DNA of 64,000 nucleotides from Solibacteraceae bacterium. GTDB lineage: Bacteria > Acidobacteriota > Terriglobia > Bryobacterales > Bryobacteraceae. Of the stretch, positions 36,845 through 46,865 are shown in pieces (the first letter of the stretch is position 1; the number at the start of each line of letters is the position of its first letter). The stretch is from positions 20,106 through 84,105 of the forward strand of contig JAJPJX010000207.1 of NCBI GenBank assembly GCA_021324015.1, written 5' to 3'. The notes under the pieces were generated by a model, which was given only the letters and a program-made list of their open reading frames with translations, was not told the DNA's origin and searched no databases. Position numbers and translations under genes: made by a program.

Positions 36845-37598
36845 GGTCGAGAATTTCCTTGGCCAGCCGGATATAGCTCTCCGCCCCGCGGGAACGCACA
36901 TCGTAGGACAGGATCGGTTTGCCGAAGCTGGGCGCCTCGGCCAGCCGGATGCTGCGGGGAATCACCGTCTGAAAAACCTGGGCGCCGAAAAATTCTTTCA
37001 GATCCGCCGCCACCTGGCGGGTCAGGTTGGTTCGGTCATCGTACATGGTGAGGAGAATTCCCTCAATTTCCAGCGGGTGTTGAAAGGCGCTACGGACCCT
37101 CTCGATCGTGTCCATCAGCTCGGAAACCCCTTCGAGGGCGAAAAATTCGCATTGAATGGGAACGAGTACGGAGTCGGCGGCAACCAGCGCATTGAGTGTC
37201 AGCAGGTCCAAAGCGGGCGGGCAATCAATCAGAACAAAATGATATTTCTCGCGAAGAAGCCGTAGCTTGTGCTGGAGCCGGAATTCACGCTCCGATTGCT
37301 CCACCAACTCCAGGTTCGCGCCAATCAGGTTCTTATCCGAAGGAACCAGATCGAGACCCTCGAATTCGGTCCGCACCACGGCGTCTGCAAGCTCTGCGTC
37401 ACCCAACAGTACGTTGTAAAGACTGGCCCGGTCCGTGTATTTCTGGATGCCCAGACCAGTGGTCGAATTACCCTGCGGGTCGCTATCAATCACCAGGATG
37501 CGCAGGTCGTTGGCAGCCAGGGAGGCAGCCAAATTGATGGCCGTGGTGGTCTTCCCAACCCCGCCTTTCTGGTTGGTGATCGCTAGAACTTTGCTCAA
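36804..37598 (-). CDS. parA: chromosome partitioning ATPase ParA/Soj
   Basis: A 264-residue Soj-type ParA. The deviant Walker A motif ITNQKGGVGKTTTAINLAAS is at the N-terminus with both lysines, followed by DSDPQGNSTTGLGI and VLIDCPPALDLLTLNALVA. With no N-terminal helix-turn-helix, it is the chromosomal type. It works with ParB to segregate origins. The tail overlaps the parB start by 41 bases, so parA and parB are cotranscribed; rsmG lies 26 bases upstream. Confidence 0.97.
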   Translation of the reverse strand: MSKVLAITNQKGGVGKTTTAINLAASLAANDLRILVIDSDPQGNSTTGLGIQKYTDRASLYNVLLGDAELADAVVRTEFEGLDLVPSDKNLIGANLELVEQSEREFRLQHKLRLLREKYHFVLIDCPPALDLLTLNALVAADSVLVPIQCEFFALEGVSELMDTIERVRSAFQHPLEIEGILLTMYDDRTNLTRQVAADLKEFFGAQVFQTVIPRSIRLAEAPSFGKPILSYDVRSRGAESYIRLAKEILDHEQKSRRNAPGAR

Positions 37599-37621
37599 GC
37601 CGTCATCCTAACACGATGCAG

Positions 37622-37643
37622 GTTTCACGTTCCACGTGAAACA
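37622..37643. promoter_or_regulatory. candidate parS centromere site
   Basis: At the 3' end of rsmG, next to parA, the plus strand reads GTTTCACGTTCCACGTGAAA followed by C, a perfect nine-base inverted repeat (37622-37630 and 37634-37642) around TCC. The right part, 37628-37643, matches the parS consensus TGTTNCACGTGAAACA at 15 of 16 bases. parS sites typically lie beside parAB near the origin, so ParB binding is expected. Confidence 0.75.
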
Positions 37644-38215
37644 TTCCGGCCAAGCAACAGGAATCGCTGCTCGCCCCACGGCAACCGGATGGGCGGTTGC
37701 CATTCGAAACCAGCCAATTCCTCCATCCCTACGTCGCCTACCAATAACGCAACTCGTTCCCCGACCCGGCTCGCTACCGGCCGCACCTCTTCATACTTGA
37801 CGGCCCGCGAAATCACCCAATCGAAGCCACCCTCTAGTAACTCGGCTCTCAGGGCGAGCACACGGACGTTTGCCACATTACGGGCCGCCTCTCGTAGGAA
37901 CACGGCCTTGCGCTGATGTGCCTCGACGAGGGTCACCGCTGCATTCGGCCTCGCCACCGACACCGGAAAGCCAGGAAAACCCGCACCCGAACCGACATCG
38001 ACGACGGAAATGGCCTCGTCCGGAAGATGCATCCCCAGAAAAAGCGACTCCCCGTAGTGCCGCTCGACCACTTCCTGTTCGTCCCGCAATGCCGTCAGAT
38101 TCAGAACGCGGTTCCAGCGGCACAATGCCTGGTAGTGCCCTTCGAGCAATTCCATCTGCTGTTCTGTCAGCGGGCACCACCCGGCTACCGCCTCTCGCAA
38201 TCTCTCAGCAAACAC
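37625..38215 (-). CDS. rsmG: 16S rRNA (guanine527-N7) methyltransferase RsmG
   Basis: A 196-residue RsmG/GidB. It has the N-terminal helix [20 protein letters not shown], the SAM loop [19 protein letters not shown] and the later [18 protein letters not shown]. It methylates G527 of 16S rRNA; loss gives low-level streptomycin resistance in other bacteria. The GTG start (38215) overlaps the mnmG stop by 11 bases, and the coding end carries the parS-like site. Confidence 0.95.
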   Translation of the reverse strand: MFAERLREAVAGWCPLTEQQMELLEGHYQALCRWNRVLNLTALRDEQEVVERHYGESLFLGMHLPDEAISVVDVGSGAGFPGFPVSVARPNAAVTLVEAHQRKAVFLREAARNVANVRVLALRAELLEGGFDWVISRAVKYEEVRPVASRVGERVALLVGDVGMEELAGFEWQPPIRLPWGEQRFLLLGRNVSRGT

Positions 38216-40022
38216 GGTCCAGGCTCAGATACACATCTAGAATCGCGATAGCCGCCGGGGTGACGCCGGGAATCCGGCCTGCCTGCCCCAACGTGCTCGG
38301 GCGCACGCGCTCCAACTTCTCGCGAATCTCCCGCGAGAGACCAGGAATGGCGGCAAAGCCGAAATCCTCGGGAATGTGCCGCCGCTCGGCCGCCTTGAGC
38401 CGTTCCATCTGCCGCTCCTGCTGGCTAATGTAGCCGCTGTATTTGGCCTCTGTTTGCACCGTAGCCAGCAGACCTCGCACTGGTTCCTCGCCCAGCACAT
38501 CCCGAACCCAGCTCGAGACTTCCTCGATTTTCGCCTCGGGCCGCTTCAGCCATTGCCCGTGCCGGTGCTCCCGCAGGGCTGCGCTGAGCCGGTCTTTCTG
38601 TGCCTGCTTCCGAGTGAACAACGCCCACCGGTCGTCGCCCACCAGGCCAACTTTCCGCCCGATGGGTGTCAACCGTTCGTCGGCATTGTCGATCCGCAGA
38701 TGCAGCCGGAATTCCGCGCGCGAGGTGAACATGCGGTACGGCTCGTCAGCCCCCTTGGTCACCAGGTCATCGATCAGAATCCCCGTGTAGCCCTCTGTCC
38801 GCCCGATCACCACTTCCGGCATGGCCCCGATCCGGCAAGCCGCATTGAGTCCCGCCACGAGCCCCTGACATCCTGCCTCCTCGTAACCGGAGGTCCCGTT
38901 GATCTGCCCGGCAAGGTAGAGCCCGAGAATTTTCTTGACTTCCAGGGTGTGCTCCAGTTCCCGCGGGTCGATGGCATCGTACTCAATGGCGTACCCGGGC
39001 CGGATCATCTCGGCCCGCTCAAGGCCCGGAACGGATGCCACCATCGCTTCCTGCACGTCGATGGGCATGCTCGTAGACATGCCATTGACATACACCTCGT
39101 GGGTGTCCAGCCCTTCCGGTTCCAGGAAGATCTGGTGCCGCGGCTTATCCGGAAACTTGACAATTTTATCTTCGATGGATGGGCAATAGCGGGGACCGAT
39201 GCCTTCGATCTGCCCGCTGTACAGCGGCGAGCGCGAGATGCTCGCTCGCAGGATTCGCCGGGTCTCTTCCGTGGTGTAGCCCAGGTAGCAGGGCACCTGC
39301 GGGCGGTCGATCCGCTCCGTCAGAAAAGAAAACGCCGTCGGCTCGGGGTCACCGGGCTGAATTTCGAAGTGGTCCCACTTGATGGTCCGTCCGTCCAGGC
39401 GTGGCGGAGTCCCCGTCTTCAGGCGCGTCCATTGTAAACCCGACCTGCGCAACTGATCACCCAGCAACTGCGAAGGAGGCTCTCCGTTCCTGCCGCAGCT
39501 ATAGGTCATCTCCCCCACGTGCGCAACCCCATTCAGAAACGTGCCGGTGGTCACGATGACAGCCTGGGCCCCCAGGGTGCGGCCATCCCGGAGTTTAACC
39601 CCCCGAACTCGGCTGGTCGGCCCCTGCTCGATCTCCAGAGCCGCCACTTCCGCTTGCTTGATTCGTAGGTTCGGCTCCTGCTCCAGCACCTGGCGCATCC
39701 GCACGCGGTATATCTTCTTATCGCACTGCGCGCGCGGCGACCAGACCGCCGGCCCACGGCTGGTATTCAGCAGCCGGAATTGAATTCCGACGGCGTCGGT
39801 CACCTCTCCCATCACGCCGCCCAAGGCGTCGATCTCGCGCACCAGGTGACCCTTAGCGATCCCCCCGATGGCGGGATTACACGACATCTGCGCAATCAGG
39901 TCGAGATTCATGGTGACCAGGGCCGTTTTCAACCCCATCCGCGCACAAGCCCGGGCAGCTTCGCACCCGGCGTGACCGGCGCCGGCCACCACGACGTCGT
40001 ACTTTTCATGCATTGATATCAT
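38205..40022 (-). CDS. mnmG: tRNA uridine-34 carboxymethylaminomethyl synthesis protein MnmG
   Basis: MnmG (GidA) makes the cmnm5 modification at U34 with MnmE. The FAD-binding start [41 protein letters not shown], the [20 protein letters not shown] region and C-terminal [20 protein letters not shown] are all present. I prefer the ATG at 40022 or 40013, since a longer start at 40070 would run into purD on the other strand. MnmE itself is not in the window. It is divergent from purD with only 9 bases between, so promoters must lie in each other's coding sequence. Confidence 0.96.
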   Translation of the reverse strand: MISMHEKYDVVVAGAGHAGCEAARACARMGLKTALVTMNLDLIAQMSCNPAIGGIAKGHLVREIDALGGVMGEVTDAVGIQFRLLNTSRGPAVWSPRAQCDKKIYRVRMRQVLEQEPNLRIKQAEVAALEIEQGPTSRVRGVKLRDGRTLGAQAVIVTTGTFLNGVAHVGEMTYSCGRNGEPPSQLLGDQLRRSGLQWTRLKTGTPPRLDGRTIKWDHFEIQPGDPEPTAFSFLTERIDRPQVPCYLGYTTEETRRILRASISRSPLYSGQIEGIGPRYCPSIEDKIVKFPDKPRHQIFLEPEGLDTHEVYVNGMSTSMPIDVQEAMVASVPGLERAEMIRPGYAIEYDAIDPRELEHTLEVKKILGLYLAGQINGTSGYEEAGCQGLVAGLNAACRIGAMPEVVIGRTEGYTGILIDDLVTKGADEPYRMFTSRAEFRLHLRIDNADERLTPIGRKVGLVGDDRWALFTRKQAQKDRLSAALREHRHGQWLKRPEAKIEEVSSWVRDVLGEEPVRGLLATVQTEAKYSGYISQQERQMERLKAAERRHIPEDFGFAAIPGLSREIREKLERVRPSTLGQAGRIPGVTPAAIAILDVYLSLDRVC

Positions 40023-40031
40023 TGTATCGGA

Positions 40032-41246
40032 ATGAAAATACTCGTCATCGGCAGCGGCGGGCGGGAGCACGCGCTGGTCTGGAAGCTGGCCCAGAGTCCC
40101 TCAGTCACCCAGGTCTACGCGATCCCTGGCAACCCCGGGATGGCTCGCCTGGCCCGTTGCCTCCCCGGAACCGACTATCTCGCCGCCGCGCGTGAAGTCG
40201 CCGCCGATCTGACTGTGGTGGGGCCGGAAGCCCCCCTGGTCAGCGGTGTGGTGGACGCATTTCGTGCCGAAGGCCGGCAAATCATCGGGCCCACGGCTCA
40301 GGCCGCTCGCCTGGAAGGGAGCAAGATTTTTGCAAAGAACTTTCTGTGGCAAAGAAACATCCCGACTGCTGCCTTCGTCTCCGCCGACAACCCGGCCGAA
40401 GCCCGCGCGGCCCTCGATCGCTTCCGCCTGCCCGTGGTCTTGAAGGAGGACGGCCTGGCGGCCGGCAAGGGTGTACGGATCGCGCACGAACGCGCCGACG
40501 CGGAAAGCGCCCTGGCCACCCTCCGCTACCCCTTGGTGATCGAGGAGTTCCTCGAGGGAGAGGAGGTCAGCTTCATCGTCTTCTGCGACGGCAGGAACGT
40601 CGTGCCCTTTGAGCCCACCCAGGACCACAAGGCCGTCTTCGACGGAGACACCGGGCCCAACACCGGCGGCATGGGAGCTTACTGCGACTCGCGCATCCTC
40701 AGCGATAGCCTGACCCGGCAGATCCTGAACACCATCATCTACCCCACAGTGGAAGCCACGTCGTTCACCGGATTCCTCTACGCCGGCCTGATGCTCACAG
40801 GCGACGGACCCAAGGTCCTGGAATTCAACGTCCGCATGGGCGATCCCGAAACCCAGCCGCTGATGCACCGCTTGGATGCGGATTTCGCCGCCGTGCTGAC
40901 GGGATCCGGCGGTCTGGCCTGGCACGCGGAACCCTCCGTCTGCGTGGTGATGGCGTCGGGCGGGTACCCTGGCGCGTTCGAAGCCGGCAAGCCCATCCGC
41001 GGCATTGAAGAAGCAGAAGCCGGCGGCGCCACGGTATTTCATGCCGGCACGCGCATGGGGCCTCAAGGGCTGGAAACCGCGGGCGGCCGCGTGCTGGGCG
41101 TAACCGCTTCCGGACCGGACTTGGCCGCGGCCATCGGCCGCTCGTATGCCGCCGTGCGCAAAATCGCTTTCGCCGGCGCGCACTACCGCACGGACATTGG
41201 CCGGAAGGGGCTGAAACGGTACAATAAGGTTGGTTCGGGCACGTAG
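40032..41246 (+). CDS. purD: phosphoribosylamine-glycine ligase PurD
   Basis: A 404-residue ATP-grasp enzyme that makes glycinamide ribonucleotide, the second step of purine synthesis. It opens with [20 protein letters not shown] and has [30 protein letters not shown] and [18 protein letters not shown]. The C-terminus is unusual only in its position: the last codons GGC-ACG-TAG form the first ten bases of the tRNA-Arg gene that follows. Confidence 0.96.
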   Translation: MKILVIGSGGREHALVWKLAQSPSVTQVYAIPGNPGMARLARCLPGTDYLAAAREVAADLTVVGPEAPLVSGVVDAFRAEGRQIIGPTAQAARLEGSKIFAKNFLWQRNIPTAAFVSADNPAEARAALDRFRLPVVLKEDGLAAGKGVRIAHERADAESALATLRYPLVIEEFLEGEEVSFIVFCDGRNVVPFEPTQDHKAVFDGDTGPNTGGMGAYCDSRILSDSLTRQILNTIIYPTVEATSFTGFLYAGLMLTGDGPKVLEFNVRMGDPETQPLMHRLDADFAAVLTGSGGLAWHAEPSVCVVMASGGYPGAFEAGKPIRGIEEAEAGGATVFHAGTRMGPQGLETAGGRVLGVTASGPDLAAAIGRSYAAVRKIAFAGAHYRTDIGRKGLKRYNKVGSGT

Positions 41247-41313
41247 CTCAGTTGGATAGAGCGGTCGCCTCCTAAGCGACAGGTCGGCAGTTCAAATCTG
41301 CCCGTGCCTACCA
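41237..41313 (+). tRNA. tRNA-Arg (anticodon CCT)
   Basis: A 77-base tRNA with encoded CCA. The acceptor stem is GGGCACG with CGTGCCT (first pair G-T), the D arm GCTC..GAGC, the anticodon stem GTCGC/GCGAC with loop CTCCTAA giving anticodon CCT, and the T arm GGCAG/CTGCC with TTCAAAT. It reads AGG codons. The first ten bases overlap the end of purD. It lies 37 bases upstream of dnaE and probably shares a transcript with purD. Confidence 0.95.
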
Positions 41314-41350
41314 CGCCTCCCCCATAACATGGCGGGGCCGACTCGCCACC

Positions 41351-44300
41351 GTGCCGGAGACTATGTCAGAGAAGCCTTTCGTTCACCTGCATTGCCACAC
41401 GGATTATTCCCTGCTCGACGGCGCCTGCGAGATCGGGCAGTTGATGAATCTGGTGGTCGAACAAAAAATGCCCGCCGTAGCCATGACGGATCACGGCAAC
41501 CTGTTCGGCGCGGTGCAGTTCTACAACACGGCCAAAGCGAAGGGTATTCACCCGGTCATCGGCTGCGAGGTGTACGTTTCCCAACAGGGCCTCAAGACTC
41601 GCTCCGACTCGGACCGATACAACCACCTCGTCCTGCTGTGCGAAAACCAGGAGGGCTATCGCAACCTGATCAACCTGGTTTCCACGGGCTTCCTGGAGGG
41701 CTTCTACTATAAGCCGCGGATCGACAAGGACCTCCTCGCGCAGCACGCCAAGGGCCTCATCGCGATGTCCGCCTGCCTGCGCGGCGACATTCCGGAAACC
41801 ATCCTGGCCGAGCGCTACGCGGAAGCCCGCCGCATGGCCTACGCCTACCAGGACATCTTCGGAAAGGACAATTTCTTTCTGGAGATCCAGGACCACCAAC
41901 TGGAGCAGGACAAGCGCCTTACCCCGGCCCTGAACCGCCTGTCCCACGAGACCGGCATCCCCCTGGTAGCCACCAACGACTCCCACTACCTGCGCAAACA
42001 GGACGCCCGCGCGCACGAGATCCTCATGTGCATCCAGACCGGAAAAACCATGAGCGATCCCAGCCGCATGCGCTGGAGCACGCCGGATTTTTACCTTAAG
42101 TCGCGCGCGGAGATGTTGGAGTTGTTCGGCGAACTGGAAGAGGCTCTGGACCGCACGTGGGAGATTGCACAGCGCTGCCGAGTGCAGCTCGACAAGGTCA
42201 AGGAGCCGTTCCCAAGATTCGACGTTCCGGAGGGCCACACCACGGATACCTACTTCGAGTACGTGGCCCGCCAGGGATTCGAAAAACGCCGGCCGCGCCT
42301 GGAAGCTCTGCGCGCCGCGGGCCGCCTGAAGCACGATCTACCGGAGTACCTGGAGCGCCTGGACCGCGAGATTAAAATGATCCAGCAGATGAAGTTCTCC
42401 GGCTACTTCCTGATCGTGTGGGACTTCATCCGCTTCGCCAAATCGCAGTCCATCCCGGTGGGCCCGGGCCGCGGATCCGCGGCCGGCAGCCTGGTGGGCT
42501 ACGCCATGCAGATCACCGACATCGACCCGCTGCAATATGGGCTGCTGTTTGAGCGCTTCCTGAATCCGGAGCGCATCAGCATGCCGGACATCGATATCGA
42601 CTTTTGCATGAACCGGCGCGGCGAGGTCATCCAGTACGTCACCGAAAAGTATGGCCGCGAGCAGGTGGCGCAGATCATCACATTCAACACGCTGGGCGCG
42701 CGCGCCGCTATCAAGGACGTGGGCCGGGTCTTGGACGTCAGTTTCGCGGACGTCGAGCGTATTACCAAGCTGGTGCCCAACGTTCTGAACATATCCCTCG
42801 AGGAGGCCATGAAAGTGGAGCCGGGCTTTGAGGAGGCGGCCCGCAAAGACCCCCGCGTGGCCGAGGTGCTCCAGGTCGCCCGCCGTCTCGAAGGCCTCGC
42901 ACGGAACTGCTCCGTGCACGCCGCCGGCGTGGTCATCTCCCCCCAGCCGCTCAAAGAACTGGTGCCGCTATACCGCACCAACCGCGACGAAATTGTCACG
43001 CAGTTCGACATGAGCGGTCTCGAAAAACTGTCGTTGCTGAAGATGGACTTCCTGGGTCTCACTACCCTGACCCTCATCGACGACGCGCTGAAACTGATCC
43101 AACACCGCCACGGCCTCCAACTCGTCCCGGAAGACCTGCCGCTGGACGATCCGCAAACCTACGAGATCTTCTCCAAGGGCTACACCAGTGGCGTGTTCCA
43201 GTTCGAGTCGCCCGGCATGCGCGACATCCTGCGGCGCTACCACCCGAACCGCATCGAGGACCTGACCGCGCTGAATGCGCTCTACCGCCCGGGCCCCATC
43301 CAGGGCGGCATGATCGATGACTTTATCGACCGCAAACAGGGCAAGAAGGCCGTGGCTTACGATCTGCCCGAGCTGAAGGAGATCCTGGAGGAGACCTACG
43401 GCGTCATCGTTTACCAGGAGCAGGTCATGCAGATCTCCAATCGCCTGGCGGGATATTCGCTGGGCGACGCGGACCTGTTGCGGCGCGCCATGGGCAAGAA
43501 GAAGCCGGAGGAAATGGCCGCCCAGCGCCAACGCTTTCTCCAGGGCGCTCTGGCCCGCGGATTCCCGCAAAAGAAGATCGAAAAAATCTTCGACCTGATG
43601 GAGCAGTTCGCGGGTTACGGATTCAACAAGTCCCATTCGGCCGCGTACGCCTACCTGGCCTACGTGACCGCCTACTTGAAGGCACACTACCCGGTGGACT
43701 TCATGGCCGCGCTGCTCACTTCAGAAACCGGCAACACCACGAAGGTGGTCAAGTACATCAACGAGTGCCGCGAAATGGGAATCACGGTGCTCCCACCGGA
43801 GGTAAACGCCAGCGACTGGAACTTCACCCCGGACGGCAACGGCATCCGGTTTGGTCTCGGCGCCGTGAAGAACCTGGGCCCGTCGGCCGTGGAAGCCATC
43901 CGCGCCGCCCGCCAGGAAGTGGGCAGGTTCCGCTCCCTCTACCAGTTTTGCGAGAAGGTGGACCCCGCCAGTATCAACCGCCGCATGATTGAGAGCCTGA
44001 TCCGCGCCGGGGCCATGGATTCGTTCGTCGGCAACCGCGCCCAACTGTTCGCCGCCGTGGAAAGCGCCATGGAAGCCGGGCAGCGCGTCTGGCGCGACCG
44101 CCTCAACGGGCAGGCCGGCCTCTTCGGCGAGATCATCGCCGAACACGAGGAGCCGGAAAAACCACTGCCCGACCTCCCGGATCTCACCGGCAAAGAGAAG
44201 CTGCTCGGCGAAAAAGAAATGCTCGGTTTCTACGTGACCGGCCACCCGCTGGACCAGTACGAAGACAAGGTGCGGGAGCTTGCGACGCACGACACCAGCA

Positions 44301-44827
44301 ACCTGGAAGGGCTTCCCAAAAGCGCCGAGGTGGCGCTGTGCGGCGTGCTGACCGGCATTCAGAAGAGACGCAACCGCGAACAGAAGCCCTGGGCCTCCAT
44401 GTCGATCGAAGACCGCAACGGTTCGGTGGAAGCCATGGTCTTCACCACCAACTATGAACGCCTCGCCTCCACCCTGGTGGAAGATCAGGCAGTGCTCGTC
44501 CGCGGGCTAGTCCTGCCGGAGGAAAGCGCCCCGCCCAAAATCTCCGTGCAGGACGTGGTGCCGCTGGATGTGGCGCGCGTGCCGCTTCCTACATTGATCT
44601 CCATCAAGGTCTGGCTCGGGCGCAACGGCGTAACGGATAAGGCCGCCGCCTTGCATGATGTGTTTCAACGCAAGCCCGGCGATACGCAGGTGCGACTGCG
44701 GCTGGAAATGTCGCGGGATTTTTCCGTGATCCTGGACGTGCCCGACAAGGTCCGGCCGGACAAAGATTTCCGTACCGCCGTCGAACGCATCTGCGGTGCC
44801 GACTGCGTTGAGGTCTTAGCTTCCTAG
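41351..44827 (+). CDS. dnaE: DNA polymerase III alpha subunit
   Basis: A 1158-residue C-family polymerase of the DnaE1 type. The N-terminal PHP domain begins FVHLHCHTDYSLLDGACEI; the active-site Asp pair is in RISMPDIDIDFCMNRRG; RPGPIQGGMIDDFIDRKQGK, YQEQVMQISNRLAGY and FNKSHSAAYAYLAY follow, then an OB domain (VALCGVLTGIQKRRN). GTG 41351 or ATG 41363 may be the start; the latter is equally conserved. It replicates the chromosome with the beta clamp (dnaN) 9 kb away. Confidence 0.97.
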   Translation: MPETMSEKPFVHLHCHTDYSLLDGACEIGQLMNLVVEQKMPAVAMTDHGNLFGAVQFYNTAKAKGIHPVIGCEVYVSQQGLKTRSDSDRYNHLVLLCENQEGYRNLINLVSTGFLEGFYYKPRIDKDLLAQHAKGLIAMSACLRGDIPETILAERYAEARRMAYAYQDIFGKDNFFLEIQDHQLEQDKRLTPALNRLSHETGIPLVATNDSHYLRKQDARAHEILMCIQTGKTMSDPSRMRWSTPDFYLKSRAEMLELFGELEEALDRTWEIAQRCRVQLDKVKEPFPRFDVPEGHTTDTYFEYVARQGFEKRRPRLEALRAAGRLKHDLPEYLERLDREIKMIQQMKFSGYFLIVWDFIRFAKSQSIPVGPGRGSAAGSLVGYAMQITDIDPLQYGLLFERFLNPERISMPDIDIDFCMNRRGEVIQYVTEKYGREQVAQIITFNTLGARAAIKDVGRVLDVSFADVERITKLVPNVLNISLEEAMKVEPGFEEAARKDPRVAEVLQVARRLEGLARNCSVHAAGVVISPQPLKELVPLYRTNRDEIVTQFDMSGLEKLSLLKMDFLGLTTLTLIDDALKLIQHRHGLQLVPEDLPLDDPQTYEIFSKGYTSGVFQFESPGMRDILRRYHPNRIEDLTALNALYRPGPIQGGMIDDFIDRKQGKKAVAYDLPELKEILEETYGVIVYQEQVMQISNRLAGYSLGDADLLRRAMGKKKPEEMAAQRQRFLQGALARGFPQKKIEKIFDLMEQFAGYGFNKSHSAAYAYLAYVTAYLKAHYPVDFMAALLTSETGNTTKVVKYINECREMGITVLPPEVNASDWNFTPDGNGIRFGLGAVKNLGPSAVEAIRAARQEVGRFRSLYQFCEKVDPASINRRMIESLIRAGAMDSFVGNRAQLFAAVESAMEAGQRVWRDRLNGQAGLFGEIIAEHEEPEKPLPDLPDLTGKEKLLGEKEMLGFYVTGHPLDQYEDKVRELATHDTSNLEGLPKSAEVALCGVLTGIQKRRNREQKPWASMSIEDRNGSVEAMVFTTNYERLASTLVEDQAVLVRGLVLPEESAPPKISVQDVVPLDVARVPLPTLISIKVWLGRNGVTDKAAALHDVFQRKPGDTQVRLRLEMSRDFSVILDVPDKVRPDKDFRTAVERICGADCVEVLAS

Positions 44828-44846
44828 AGGCCTGCGTTTCCGCGGT

Positions 44847-45332
44847 CTAGCGCCGCCGGTACAACAGTTCCGGGTACTCTTCTGCCAGCGGCTCGAAAGG
44901 CTCTGCCAGCGACAGATCCAGCACGTGCACACGCTGCCCCTCACGCAGTTCCTGGAGCCGCATCTCCTGCCCATTCGCAAAGCGGACCGCGTCCCGGTAA
45001 CTGTTGACCGCCGCATGGAGCTGGGTAAAAGTCACCTCCTCGACAGCGCCAACCCCAAACTCGCTTTGCATGCGCACTGGAATGTCGAAAAGGCGCAGGC
45101 GCGCGCCCGGCGGGATACATACCGCCGGCACTTGCGGCACCCTCGGCGGACTGAAAATATTCTTCAGGCAGGTCCAGAAACCCGCTGGTTCGGCCGAGGC
45201 TGGCCTGGTCAGCCGCCGCAGATCGCACGGCGACGCCAGCCCCATCGAACCGGTTGGAAAACGATGCGCCACTAACTCTTCCCCCTCCTGGGCCAGTCGA
45301 TTCGGCACTGCCATGAGAGAGTAATCACACAT
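44847..45332 (-). CDS. hypothetical protein beginning [12 protein letters not shown]
   Basis: A 161-residue protein from ATG 45332, which is preceded by GGAGG at a normal distance. The N-terminus [20 protein letters not shown] then [14 protein letters not shown] is, as I recall, shared by a family of uncharacterised proteins in Acidobacteriota and some Proteobacteria. It has Pro-rich regions ([18 protein letters not shown]) and no signal or membrane segment. The frame stays open another 40 codons upstream but the text there does not look coding. Function unknown. It is convergent with dnaE and divergent from accA. Confidence 0.75.
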   Translation of the reverse strand: MCDYSLMAVPNRLAQEGEELVAHRFPTGSMGLASPCDLRRLTRPASAEPAGFWTCLKNIFSPPRVPQVPAVCIPPGARLRLFDIPVRMQSEFGVGAVEEVTFTQLHAAVNSYRDAVRFANGQEMRLQELREGQRVHVLDLSLAEPFEPLAEEYPELLYRRR

Positions 45333-45598
45333 GGTTTTGTCCTCCAAGCAAGACTTGCCGTCGGGAGGCGGTCTCGTCCGTTCGCGCGGAACCTCCTGGA
45401 ACGGGCGATACCACCCGGCGTAGGCGAGATCTGTGCTCCACCTGTCGAGCACCCCCTTCCTTGAGTTTGGGGCGAATAACCGCCAAAGACAAGCACAAAA
45501 CCGCGGCGTGCGGTTCTATTGGAGACGATTCAGACCAGACATCCTGTATCTGGACGCACAACTCTCGTTCCCTCCCGCCGCAGCCTTTAATTGTTAAG
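45333..45598. other. intergenic region upstream of accA and the MCDYS gene
   Basis: A 266-base divergent spacer. I see no conserved RNA, repeat or convincing promoter pair; TTGTTAAG lies just before the accA ATG. The frame upstream of accA remains open for 46 codons but shows no coding-like text, so I leave it untranslated. Confidence 0.5.
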
Positions 45599-46471
45599 AT
45601 GACAAAAGTGCAGCCTGAACAAGCCATGCCGGAGGAGCCGGAGCAGTCCGTGGAAAGCTCCCCGCCCACGGCATCCAACGACGCCTGGCGCCGCGTTCAA
45701 CTGGCGCGCCACGCGAAGCGGCCCCACTCCCTGGACTATATCAACCGCGTCTTCACCGGTTTCCACGAAATCCATGGCGACCGCGGGTTCGGCGACGACC
45801 CCGCCATCGTAGCCGGATTCGCATTCCTGGACGACAATCCGATTATGGTGGTGGGCGAGCAAAAGGGCCGCGACACCAAGCAGAAGCTATATCGCAATTT
45901 CGGCATGCCCAAGCCGGAGGGTTACCGTAAGGCCCTGCGCCTGATGCAGTTGGCCTCCAAGTTCGGGCGTCCCGTGGTGACATTCCTGGACACGCCCGGC
46001 GCCTACCCCGGAATCGACGCCGATGAGCGTGGCCAGGCGGAGGCCATCGCCCGCAACCTGCGCGAAATGGCCCGCCTGGCCTGCCCGGTCATCTGTGTCT
46101 GCATCGGCGAGGGCGGCAGCGGCGGGGCCCTGGCGCTGGGGGTCGGCAACTGCGTCCTGATGCTGGAGAACGCCGTCTACAGCGTCATCTCCCCGGAAAG
46201 TTGTGCCGCCATCATCTGGCGGGACTCCGCCAAGGCAGAACTCGCCGCCGCAGCGCTCAAACTCACCGCCGAAGATCTCCAAAGCCTGGGCCTCATCGAT
46301 GACATCATCCCGGAACCTCCTGGAGGCGCCCACGAAAACCCGGACCTAGCCGCCGACCTGCTCGCCACGCGCCTCCGCCGGGCCTTGCGGGAGCTCTCAC
46401 CGCTCAACTCCGCCGAACTGGTGCAGCAGCGCTATACCAAGTTCCGCCGCATGGGGAACTTCTTCCTGTGA
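45599..46471 (+). CDS. accA: acetyl-CoA carboxylase carboxyltransferase alpha subunit
   Basis: A 290-residue AccA. Typical wording is [65 protein letters not shown] and [17 protein letters not shown], then [19 protein letters not shown]. It forms malonyl-CoA with AccD; accD is not in the window. I set the start at ATG 45599. The stop overlaps the next gene's GTG (GTGA). Confidence 0.95.
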   Translation: MTKVQPEQAMPEEPEQSVESSPPTASNDAWRRVQLARHAKRPHSLDYINRVFTGFHEIHGDRGFGDDPAIVAGFAFLDDNPIMVVGEQKGRDTKQKLYRNFGMPKPEGYRKALRLMQLASKFGRPVVTFLDTPGAYPGIDADERGQAEAIARNLREMARLACPVICVCIGEGGSGGALALGVGNCVLMLENAVYSVISPESCAAIIWRDSAKAELAAAALKLTAEDLQSLGLIDDIIPEPPGGAHENPDLAADLLATRLRRALRELSPLNSAELVQQRYTKFRRMGNFFL

Positions 46472-46737
46472 AGAAGACCGTCTGGCTGAGCATCCTCTTT
46501 GTGGCGGCCGTAGTCGGCCTTGTGGTGTATTCCACGCTGGGTACCAACCGCTTTCACTGCGAGGTCTGCGTCACCTACCAGGGGCGCACCGCCTGCCGGA
46601 CGGCTTCCGCGCAGAGCCGCGAACAGGCCCAGCGTACCGCCACCGAAAACGCCTGCGCCCAGATCGCTTCCGGCATCACCGAATCCAATCAGTGTGAAAA
46701 CACTGCGCCGGACCGAATCCGCTGGCTGGACCGGTAG
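46468..46737 (+). CDS. small membrane-anchored protein with paired cysteines
   Basis: An 89-residue protein starting GTG 46468, overlapping the accA stop by four bases. One membrane segment ([20 protein letters not shown]) is followed by an extracytoplasmic part with [17 protein letters not shown] and further cysteines at CAQIAS and NQCENT, five in all. It resembles uncharacterised short proteins of Acidobacteriota; disulfide bonds or heme/iron binding are possible but not shown. Confidence 0.65.
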   Translation: MKKTVWLSILFVAAVVGLVVYSTLGTNRFHCEVCVTYQGRTACRTASAQSREQAQRTATENACAQIASGITESNQCENTAPDRIRWLDR

Positions 46738-46865
46738 CATCAGGAAGATCCCCCAGGCCGGCCCTGGGCAGATCCGCCTCAGCCCAAACCTAGCAAATGC
46801 TAAGATAAAGAGAGAAAAATCCGTTGAACTCGGTTCGGGGATTTTGCGTCTAATCTCCAAGCGAG

